A model generated the notes under the pieces. It did not search any database. It saw only the letters and a program-made list of their open reading frames with translations, and had not been told where the DNA came from. From an uncultured Actinomycetes bacterium (GTDB lineage: Bacteria; Actinomycetota; Actinomycetes; Nanopelagicales; Nanopelagicaceae), in assembly GCA_903890345.1 (NCBI GenBank), contig CAITAV010000044.1, positions 1 to 5,055 on the forward strand: a DNA stretch of 5,055 nt, read 5' to 3'. The translations under genes were made by a program, and so were the position numbers. Shown one piece after another: positions 1 through 5,055 of the stretch (positions are counted from its first letter, which is position 1; each line of letters opens with the position of its first letter).

Positions 1-183
1 ATCCGCAATACCAAGGATGCAATCAAACAACTAGTACTGGTAAATGAGACTGCTGGTCCAGAGTGGCTGACTTCTTCCTTGTTTAGAATTGGTGCTAGCG
101 CACTGCTTAATGACCTATTGATGCAGCGCATGAAAATGGATGATGGCTACTACGCTAGCCCTCAGTACGTAACGATCGATTAA
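1..183 (+). CDS. deoC: Deoxyribose-phosphate aldolase, C-terminal fragment (5' end outside window)
   Basis: The first 61 codons are open in frame 1 and end at TAA 181-183, giving a 60-residue C-terminus; the start lies upstream of the window. The segment KDAIKQLVLVNETAGPEWL followed by LFRIGASALLNDL matches the end of the longer, eukaryotic-like DeoC group (human DERA has a very similar GPEWL/LFRIGAS tail, recalled from memory). The GAS motif belongs to the last strand and phosphate-binding end of the TIM barrel. The enzyme cleaves 2-deoxyribose 5-phosphate to glyceraldehyde 3-phosphate and acetaldehyde through a Schiff-base lysine, which is not in this fragment. It acts in the cytosol in deoxynucleoside catabolism. 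Only 13 nt separate its stop from the next start, so it is almost certainly cotranscribed with the aldehyde dehydrogenase pair. Family assignment is firm; catalytic integrity cannot be judged here. Confidence 0.88.
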   Translation: MRNTKDAIKQLVLVNETAGPEWLTSSLFRIGASALLNDLLMQRMKMDDGYYASPQYVTID

Positions 184-184
184 T

Positions 185-190
185 GGAGAA
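185..190 (+). promoter_or_regulatory. Ribosome binding site of the first aldehyde dehydrogenase
   Basis: GGAGAA lies 6 nt before the ATG at 197 (8 nt from the end of the GGAG core), inside the 13-nt gap after deoC. It supports the start at 197 and translation from a polycistronic message. No promoter-like element fits in this gap. Confidence 0.7.
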
Positions 191-196
191 ATTCGC

Positions 197-1636
197 ATGA
201 CATTTGAATATGCACCGGCGCCAGAATCACGCGCCAGCGTCTCCATTAAGCCTAAATATGGGCATTACATTGGCGGAAAATTTGTAACAGGAGAAAAACA
301 TTTTCCAACTATTAACCCTGCCACTGAAGAAGTACTTAGTTCAATCGCGCTTGGTAGCAAAAAAGATGTCGATGCCGCAGTCAAGGCTGCTAAGAAAGCG
401 TTAGATGTGCACTGGTCAAAACTTTCAGGCCGTGAACGTGGCAAGTATCTTTTTCGAATAGCACGCATATTGCAAGAGCGCGCTCGTGAATTTGCGGTAC
501 TAGAGAGTCTAGATAATGGAAAACCAATTAGAGAATCTCGCGATGTTGACGTGCCACTTGCTGCTGCGCATTTTTTCTATCACGCAGGTTGGGCTGACAA
601 ACTTGAATTTGCAGGTGTTGGTACAAAAGCAAAAGCACACGGAGTTGTCGGCCAAATTATTCCTTGGAATTTTCCTTTACTCATGCTTGCTTGGAAAATT
701 GCCCCAGCCCTTGCAACTGGAAACACTGTAGTTCTTAAGCCGGCGGAGACCACTTCACTTACTGCACTGTTATTTGCAGAAGTATGCGAACAGGCTGGTT
801 TGCCAGCTGGTGTTGTAAATATTGTTACTGGTGATGGTTCAACAGGTGCGTTAATTGTTAATCACCCAGGAATAAACAAAATTGCATTCACGGGATCTAC
901 CGAAGTTGGAAAAATCATCGCTCAATCTGTTGCCGGAACTTCTAAGAGTGTCACTCTCGAACTCGGTGGCAAGGCTGCAAATATTGTCTTCGAAGATGCG
1001 GCAATTGATGAAAGCGTCGAAGGAATTGTCAATGGAATTTTCTTCAATCAAGGACATGTCTGCTGCGCCGGATCACGACTTGTAATTCAAGAGAGTATTT
1101 CTGATGAATTCATTAAGAAGTTACAAAAACGCATGGAAAAGATCCGTGTAGGAGATCCACTCGATAAGAACACTGATTTGGGCGCTATCAATTCTCGAGC
1201 GCAATTAGAAAAAATTAAAGAACTTTCACTTGCTGGCGATGCCGAAGGTGCAGAACGTTGGAGCCCTGAATGCGTACTGCCAAATAAGGGGTTCTGGTTT
1301 GCTCCAACGATTTTCACGGGCGTCACGCAATCTCATCGAATTGCGCGTGAAGAAATATTTGGTCCTGTTTTATCTGTACTCACATTCCGCACTCCGCAAG
1401 AAGGCATCGATAAAGCAAATAACACTCCTTTCGGACTTTCTGCAGGTATCTGGAGCGAGAAAGGTTCAAAGATTCTCTGGGCTTCCCAAAAGTTAAAGGC
1501 CGGAGTTATTTGGGCAAATACGTTTAATAAATTTGATCCAACGAGTCCCTTCGGTGGTTACAAAGAGTCTGGATGGGGACGCGAAGGCGGTCGCCATGGC
1601 TTAACTGCTTATCTCAAAGGAGTTTCACATGAGTAA
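197..1636 (+). CDS. NAD(P)+-dependent aldehyde dehydrogenase, catalytic half of a split ALDH16-type pair
   Basis: The 479-residue product is a complete ALDH-superfamily enzyme of normal length. The nucleotide-binding part carries PWNFP (156-160, with Asn158 of the oxyanion hole), KPAE (181-184) and FTGSTEVGK (231-239). Glu184 sits at the position that favours NAD+ in ALDH2-like enzymes. The general base is Glu255 in LELGG, the nucleophile Cys289 in NQGHVCCAG, and the cofactor-contacting Glu386 lies in EEIFGPV. Spacing from Glu255 to Cys289 to Glu386 (34 and 97 residues) equals that of human ALDH2. The N-terminus (FEYAPAPESR) is a type I recall from actinobacterial proteins. The enzyme should be soluble and oxidise an aldehyde to its acid. 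Directly behind deoC, acetaldehyde is the obvious candidate substrate (inference). Its last 8 nt overlap the next gene, a non-catalytic ALDH-like protein, and together they resemble the two domains of ALDH16. Confidence 0.93.
   Translation: MTFEYAPAPESRASVSIKPKYGHYIGGKFVTGEKHFPTINPATEEVLSSIALGSKKDVDAAVKAAKKALDVHWSKLSGRERGKYLFRIARILQERAREFAVLESLDNGKPIRESRDVDVPLAAAHFFYHAGWADKLEFAGVGTKAKAHGVVGQIIPWNFPLLMLAWKIAPALATGNTVVLKPAETTSLTALLFAEVCEQAGLPAGVVNIVTGDGSTGALIVNHPGINKIAFTGSTEVGKIIAQSVAGTSKSVTLELGGKAANIVFEDAAIDESVEGIVNGIFFNQGHVCCAGSRLVIQESISDEFIKKLQKRMEKIRVGDPLDKNTDLGAINSRAQLEKIKELSLAGDAEGAERWSPECVLPNKGFWFAPTIFTGVTQSHRIAREEIFGPVLSVLTFRTPQEGIDKANNTPFGLSAGIWSEKGSKILWASQKLKAGVIWANTFNKFDPTSPFGGYKESGWGREGGRHGLTAYLKGVSHE
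1616..1622 (+). promoter_or_regulatory. Ribosome binding site of the ALDH-like gene, inside the upstream coding region
   Basis: AAAGGAG, a strong Shine-Dalgarno match, lies within the last codons of the upstream dehydrogenase, 6 nt before the ATG at 1629. It fixes that start and shows that the second protein is made by its own initiation, coupled to termination at 1634-1636, rather than by frameshifting. The downstream frame has a stop at 1602-1604, so no longer in-frame extension exists. Confidence 0.75.
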
Positions 1637-2474
1637 GCGAATTGATGTGAAGAAAACTTACAAGTTATTTATTGGTGGGGCTTTCCCACGCACTGAATCT
1701 GGGCGTACATATGAAGTGAAAAATTCTAAGGGCGTTTTCATTGCAAACCCATGCATGGCTTCTCGCAAAGATCTAAAGGACGCTGTTGTAGCAGCACGCG
1801 CGGCTCAGGGCAGCTGGTCACAAGCAACTGCATATAACCGTGGACAAATTCTTTATCGCATTGCAGAAATGCTCGAGGGTCGCCGCGAACAATTTATTTC
1901 TGAAATTTCTGAACTCACTGGCGTTACAGTGAAAAAAGCGAGTGATGAAGTTGAAGCAAGTATCGATCTACTCGTTTGGTATGCGGGTTGGACAGATAAA
2001 ATCAGCGCACTAGATGGCGCCACCAACCCTGTTGCTGGTCCTTATTACAACTTCACAATTCCTGAAGCACTCGGTGTCGTTGGTTTTATCGCTCCAAAGA
2101 AGTCAGCACTGCTTGGCTTTATCGCAGGAATTGCACCAATTATTGCTAGTGGCAACACAGTAATCGCACTTGCTAGTGAGAGCGCTCCCCTGCCTGCAAT
2201 GAGCCTTGCAGAAGTAATTGCAACTAGTGATGTACCCGCTGGAGTTGTAAATATCTTGACAGGAAAAACTGCAGAATTAGCGCCTTGGTTTGCATCTCAC
2301 ATGGATATTGATGGATTAGACATCACTGGATTAGATTCTAAATTTGTTGCTGAAGTAAAAGTTGCTGGAGCACAAAATTTGAAGCGAATTCACTCTTTCA
2401 AAGACGTTGCTACACCTGGACGAATCTTGGCTTTCATGGAGTCAAAGACTGTCTGGCACCCAATCGGTGTGTAA
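1629..2474 (+). CDS. Non-catalytic aldehyde dehydrogenase-like protein, equivalent to the C-terminal domain of ALDH16
   Basis: The 281-residue product aligns with the N-terminal and Rossmann parts of ALDHs: YKLFIGG (11-17), a helical segment similar to the upstream protein (RGQILYRIAEML, 71-82), LGVVGFIAP (148-156), ASGNTV (173-178) and VPAGVVNILTG (202-212). The catalytic features are gone. PWNFP is replaced by APKKS, the cofactor Lys of KPAE by IALASES, and the LELGG, Cys-loop and EEIFGP regions are absent. The end SKTVWHPIGV resembles the last residues of mammalian ALDH16A1 as I recall them (ALWLPMGD), which argues for a complete specialised domain rather than a broken gene. In ALDH16 such a domain follows the catalytic one in a single chain; here it is a separate protein translated from an overlapping start. 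Its likely role is structural or regulatory, forming a complex with the upstream enzyme (inference). A decayed pseudogene is unlikely given the intact frame and ribosome binding site. Confidence 0.85.
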   Translation: MSKRIDVKKTYKLFIGGAFPRTESGRTYEVKNSKGVFIANPCMASRKDLKDAVVAARAAQGSWSQATAYNRGQILYRIAEMLEGRREQFISEISELTGVTVKKASDEVEASIDLLVWYAGWTDKISALDGATNPVAGPYYNFTIPEALGVVGFIAPKKSALLGFIAGIAPIIASGNTVIALASESAPLPAMSLAEVIATSDVPAGVVNILTGKTAELAPWFASHMDIDGLDITGLDSKFVAEVKVAGAQNLKRIHSFKDVATPGRILAFMESKTVWHPIGV

Positions 2475-3422
2475 TTAGAAGTTTGGATCAATAGTTTTTA
2501 GCCATAACTGACGCATTCCCTCAACATCTAAATCTAAGGTGACATCGACTTTGGCTGCATTTTCTAAACGAAGTGGTTCTATTTCTAATTCGAGTGCGGG
2601 TCTACGATCAACAATTGTTTGACCGCGAGCTGGACCTGAAGAGGTATCAACTACTACATCAAATCTTTGCGTTGTAACTAATTCGGGAGCAATAACACTT
2701 GCTACTGCTCCATAATCACCCAGTGTGACTGGTGAACCAATACGCTCAACAAAAGCATTAATCAATCTTCCTGCAAATTGCGCGCACGGATCTGATGACT
2801 TAGAAAGTTTGACTGCTTCTTCGGCGCTCACACAGGGACGCATGAAAACATCAAGACCGTACATTGTGATTGGAATACCACTTTGAAAAACAATTGCTGC
2901 AGCCTCTGGATCATGCCAAACATTAAACTCTGCTGCAGGCGTTGCATTTCCCGCTGATGCAGAGCCACCCATGAGAACAATTCGCTTAAGTTTTTTCGCA
3001 CTCTCAGGAAATGCTCGCAGGAATAACGCAATGTTTGTAAGGGGTGCCAATGGAACCAATGTCACAGGTTCTTTAGATTCATCAACTAAATCGCGAAGTA
3101 ATTCGATGGCAGATCGAGAGTCGATGGTTCTACGAGATGGCGGTAAACCTAAGTCACCCATTCCATCTTCACCATGTACATATTCAGCGTATTGAGATTG
3201 TCCAAGAAGTGGGCGTATTGCACCGCGAGCAACAGGAATATCGGCAGCCCCAGCAGCATCTAGTACTTGAAGTGTATTTGCCACAACTTGGGCAACATTT
3301 GTGTTTCCATCAACACACGTAACCCCAAGTAAATTAATTGATGGATGGCGGGCCGCGAATAAAATCGCGAAGGCATCATCGATTCCTGTATCTACATCAA
3401 GTATTACTGGTGTGGAATTCAT
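2475..3422 (-). CDS. Inosine/uridine-preferring nucleoside hydrolase family protein
   Basis: The 315-residue product has the normal family length and opens with the calcium-binding motif DVDTGIDDA (9-17; Asp11 and Asp16 are expected ligands). Further family motifs are GNTNV (39-43), VHGEDGMGD (82-90), LAPLTNIA (125-132), MGG (151-153) with EFN (165-167) for ribose contacts, DPEAA (171-175), and LGDYGAVA (234-241), in which Asp236 matches the last calcium ligand. The enzyme cleaves the N-glycosidic bond of ribonucleosides to free ribose and a base; base preference cannot be read from the sequence. The His usually before that last Asp is Gly235. The ATG at 3420-3422 directly precedes the first motif and no good Shine-Dalgarno is visible, suggesting leaderless or short-leader initiation. 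The divergent neighbour is a ribokinase-type enzyme, which would use the ribose released. Its stop abuts that of the convergent ALDH-like gene with no gap. Confidence 0.92.
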   Translation of the reverse strand: MNSTPVILDVDTGIDDAFAILFAARHPSINLLGVTCVDGNTNVAQVVANTLQVLDAAGAADIPVARGAIRPLLGQSQYAEYVHGEDGMGDLGLPPSRRTIDSRSAIELLRDLVDESKEPVTLVPLAPLTNIALFLRAFPESAKKLKRIVLMGGSASAGNATPAAEFNVWHDPEAAAIVFQSGIPITMYGLDVFMRPCVSAEEAVKLSKSSDPCAQFAGRLINAFVERIGSPVTLGDYGAVASVIAPELVTTQRFDVVVDTSSGPARGQTIVDRRPALELEIEPLRLENAAKVDVTLDLDVEGMRQLWLKTIDPNF

Positions 3423-3428
3423 GGAGTT

Positions 3429-3439
3429 AGCCTATTATC
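3429..3439 (-). promoter_or_regulatory. Candidate -10 region for the nucleoside hydrolase, leaderless or short leader
   Basis: Reading the minus strand, GATAAT occupies 3439 to 3434 and TAGGCT occupies 3434 to 3429. The second fits the TANNNT pattern with 6 nt before the ATG at 3422, as expected for an actinobacterial leaderless mRNA. The first would start transcription near 3427 and give a leader of about 5 nt. No convincing -35 element is seen and the hydrolase has no clear Shine-Dalgarno. Which hexamer is used cannot be decided from sequence. Confidence 0.45.
3433..3438 (+). promoter_or_regulatory. Candidate -10 element for the sugar kinase, leaderless start
   Basis: TATTAT ends 7 nt before the GTG at 3446, so transcription starting at 3445-3446 would give a leaderless mRNA. 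The only purine-rich stretch upstream, GGAG at 3423-3426, is 19 nt from the GTG, too far for a Shine-Dalgarno. No clear -35 hexamer is visible at 17-18 nt spacing. The element overlaps the opposite-strand -10 candidate. Confidence 0.5.
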
Positions 3440-3445
3440 TATTTC

Positions 3446-4342
3446 GTGGCTAAGGCACCAGTAATCGCAATCGTAGGCAGTACCTGCATGGACCTGACAT
3501 GTTATGCAGACGTTTTACCTACACCTGGGCAAACCCTTTTCGGAAATCTATTTGCAACAGGATTTGGTGGAAAAGGTGCGAACCAAGCAGTGATGGCGGC
3601 CTTAGCGGGTGCTGATGTTTATATGGTTGGGAGCATCGGAGATGATCTCTTCGGAAAGTCTTATAAAGAAAATTTCACCAACCAAAAGATTAATTCAGAT
3701 TTCGTAAAAATCTCAGATCTACCAACAGGGGTAGCACATATTTGGGTAGATAAATCAGGTGAAAACAGAATAATTGTTGTATCAGGTGCTAATCATGGAT
3801 TTGATGCCAAGCATGCAGTGGACGCAATCAATTCAATTCCAGAACTTTCCATAGTTATCGGACAGTGCGAAATTCCACAAGCAGTAACTACTGCAGCCTT
3901 TAAAGCAGCAAAAGAGCGTGGATGTATAACCATCTTAAATCCTGCGCCATTTGAGGATTTAAGTGCTGAGTTATTAGAAGTTACAGATTGGTTGATTCCC
4001 AATGAGGTTGAGTTCAAGCAATTTACAGGCTCAACCCCAGAGAGTTTTAACTTAGAGAAGTTCCGAGAAGGAAAAAACTCTGTAATAACCGTCGGTAGCG
4101 CCGGGGCAATACTTATTTCGGATTCAGGAACAATTACACGAATTCCAACAGAATTAGTTAATGCAGTTGATACAACTGGTGCTGGTGATTGCTTTATCGG
4201 ATCCTTTTCATACGCACTTGGTTGCGGATTAGATCCAGCATCAGCTGCTCAATTTGCTTGTCGTATTGCATCTATTAGCGTGACAAGAAAAGGTGCACAA
4301 TCTTCTTACCCAAGCGCGGCTGAAATTTCAACACTTTCATAA
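3446..4342 (+). CDS. rbsK: PfkB-family sugar kinase, probable ribokinase
   Basis: The 298-residue product has ribokinase length and motifs. GFGGKGANQA (39-48) is PfkB signature 1. Glu142 in CEIP, NPAP (165-168), PNEVEF (185-190) and TVGSAGA (215-221) follow. DTTGAGDCF (242-250) is signature 2, with catalytic base Asp248. The tail VTRKGAQSSYP (279-289) matches the monovalent-cation and adenine-side region. The enzyme phosphorylates ribose to ribose 5-phosphate with ATP in the cytosol. The sugar-binding residues expected from E. coli RbsK are mostly kept (Asp16, Asn46, Glu142, Asp248), but Asn14 is Cys. Several motifs (GFGGKGANQ, IPTELV before DTTGAGD, QSSYP) resemble the eukaryotic ribokinase RBKS from memory. 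The GTG start directly precedes the first strand; an ATG start is not available nearby. The divergent nucleoside hydrolase supports ribose as substrate. Another sugar specificity within the PfkB family remains possible. Confidence 0.88.
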   Translation: MAKAPVIAIVGSTCMDLTCYADVLPTPGQTLFGNLFATGFGGKGANQAVMAALAGADVYMVGSIGDDLFGKSYKENFTNQKINSDFVKISDLPTGVAHIWVDKSGENRIIVVSGANHGFDAKHAVDAINSIPELSIVIGQCEIPQAVTTAAFKAAKERGCITILNPAPFEDLSAELLEVTDWLIPNEVEFKQFTGSTPESFNLEKFREGKNSVITVGSAGAILISDSGTITRIPTELVNAVDTTGAGDCFIGSFSYALGCGLDPASAAQFACRIASISVTRKGAQSSYPSAAEISTLS

Positions 4343-5055
4343 CCACGTAACACAAAAGTTGGACGTCTCTTTGGAGTGCTTGCTAATTCAATATCTTTAA
4401 ATCTTTCAAAGAGAGCAGGCAGAGAAATTCCCATTTCAAGACGGGCAAGTGGTCCCCCTAGGCAAAAATGAATTCCTGCTCCAAATCCAATATGTGGGTT
4501 TGGATTTCGCAATAGATCCATTTCATTAGATCTTTCAAATATTTTTTCATCACGGTTGGCAGAACCCAATAAAGAAGCAATTTTTTGACCCTCTTTAATG
4601 GTTACTCCCCCGATTGTTGTATCGGCTGTCGCGGTTCGCTCAAATAAATGAAGCGGAGCATCAAAACGTAAGAATTCTTCTACTGCTGTTTCTGCTATCT
4701 CACGGGCTTTTGTGCGCAGCAACTCTGCTTGGTCAGTACGTGAAAGTGCGGCAACCATTCCATTTCCGAAAGCATTAACACTTGCTTCGTGGCCGGCGTT
4801 TAATAAGAGAATGCATGTTGCCACTAACTCGTGAGCACTTAATTTTTCGCCACTCTCTTCAACTGCTGCTAAGTCACTGATCAAATCTGTGCCTGGATTC
4901 TTCTTGCGATCCAGCATTAGTCCATGAACATAATCAGCAAACTCTCTTGCGGCTTCTTTGGCTTCGTTTTGATGTTCAAGAGTTGGATTAACTTCATACA
5001 TCTTTACGATTGACTGAGACCATGGCCTTAGCAAATATTCATCTTCTTGCGGAAA
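4306..5055 (-). CDS. Cytochrome P450, C-terminal part (N-terminus outside window)
   Basis: The minus-strand frame is open to the window edge, giving 249 residues of a protein usually near 400; the N-terminal third or more is missing. An apparent start at 5034 is only an internal TTG (Leu): the frame continues upstream as FPQEDEY, typical of P450 sequence before the F/G helices. Numbering from the edge, the I-helix motif AGHEAS is at 87-92, the K-helix ExxR at 127-130 (EFLR), and the haem-binding loop FGAGIHFCLGG at 191-201 with Cys198 as haem ligand. The visible part has no membrane segment, consistent with a soluble bacterial P450 fed by ferredoxin partners, which are not seen here. The substrate is unknown. 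The position of the usual I-helix Thr is Ala. Its last 37 nt overlap the 3' end of the convergent kinase gene. Confidence 0.93.
   Translation of the reverse strand, partial: FPQEDEYLLRPWSQSIVKMYEVNPTLEHQNEAKEAAREFADYVHGLMLDRKKNPGTDLISDLAAVEESGEKLSAHELVATCILLLNAGHEASVNAFGNGMVAALSRTDQAELLRTKAREIAETAVEEFLRFDAPLHLFERTATADTTIGGVTIKEGQKIASLLGSANRDEKIFERSNEMDLLRNPNPHIGFGAGIHFCLGGPLARLEMGISLPALFERFKDIELASTPKRRPTFVLRGYESVEISAALG

Noticed and set aside
265..1496. Several 60-90 codon frames in other frames of the first ALDH gene
   Set aside because: All overlap a well-supported ALDH coding region and show no recognisable motifs.
1605..1640. Programmed frameshift or sequencing error joining the two ALDH genes into one ALDH16 chain
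   Set aside because: The second gene has its own strong ribosome binding site and ATG, both protein ends look natural, and no slippery heptamer was seen. A single-base error within 1605-1633 cannot be wholly excluded.
1629..2474. The short ALDH as a truncated pseudogene
   Set aside because: The frame is intact, the end matches the recalled ALDH16 C-terminus, and it is translationally coupled to an intact gene, so a specialised domain is more likely than decay.
2971..3322. Open frames on the plus strand opposite the nucleoside hydrolase
   Set aside because: They lie antisense to a strongly supported gene, show low-complexity or unfamiliar composition, and have no ribosome binding site or family motif.
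3423..3426. GGAG as Shine-Dalgarno for the GTG at 3446
   Set aside because: The 19-nt spacing is too long; a leaderless start fits better.
4340..4380. Possible intrinsic terminator after the kinase
   Set aside because: No stable GC-rich stem followed by a T-run could be found, and the stretch codes for the conserved P450 C-terminus.
5032..5034. TTG at 5034 as the start of the P450 gene
   Set aside because: The frame stays open to the window edge with P450-like residues upstream, and the protein would lack most of its N-terminal half.

Overview
The window looks like chromosomal DNA from a streamlined, low-to-moderate GC actinobacterium (about 40-45% GC by eye). A freshwater planktonic lineage such as the Nanopelagicales (acI; Planktophila/Nanopelagicus type) is my best guess. 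The reasons are actinobacterial-looking proteins in a fairly AT-rich background, extreme packing and likely leaderless starts. Only two stretches are non-coding, 184-196 (13 nt) and 3423-3445 (23 nt), so about 99% of the window is coding. This assignment is inference; no rRNA or other marker gene is present.

Layout. Positions 1-2474 (+) hold the end of an operon: the C-terminus of a deoxyribose-phosphate aldolase (deoC), a complete catalytically equipped aldehyde dehydrogenase (197-1636), and a 281-residue aldehyde-dehydrogenase-like protein without catalytic residues (1629-2474), which overlaps the previous gene by 8 nt. Positions 2475-3422 (-) encode a nucleoside hydrolase whose stop codon directly abuts that of the operon. 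A 23-nt divergent spacer separates it from a ribokinase-type PfkB sugar kinase (3446-4342, +, GTG start). The kinase runs tail-to-tail, with a 37-nt overlap, into a cytochrome P450 (4306-5055, -) whose N-terminus lies outside the window.

How the genes fit together. Four of the six genes, and probably the fifth, form a nucleoside-sugar catabolic module. The nucleoside hydrolase releases free ribose, which the divergently transcribed kinase would phosphorylate to ribose 5-phosphate. DeoC splits deoxyribose 5-phosphate into glyceraldehyde 3-phosphate and acetaldehyde, and the dehydrogenase pair is well placed to oxidise the acetaldehyde. The P450 has no obvious link to this pathway.

The most interesting points are these. 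The two dehydrogenase genes look like a split version of the two-domain ALDH16 enzyme, with the non-catalytic second domain as a separate, translationally coupled protein. The 23-nt divergent spacer appears to hold a bidirectional promoter giving leaderless or nearly leaderless mRNAs. The nucleoside hydrolase lacks the usual active-site His of its C-terminal HD motif. The P450 has Ala in place of the conserved I-helix Thr, as in P450eryF.
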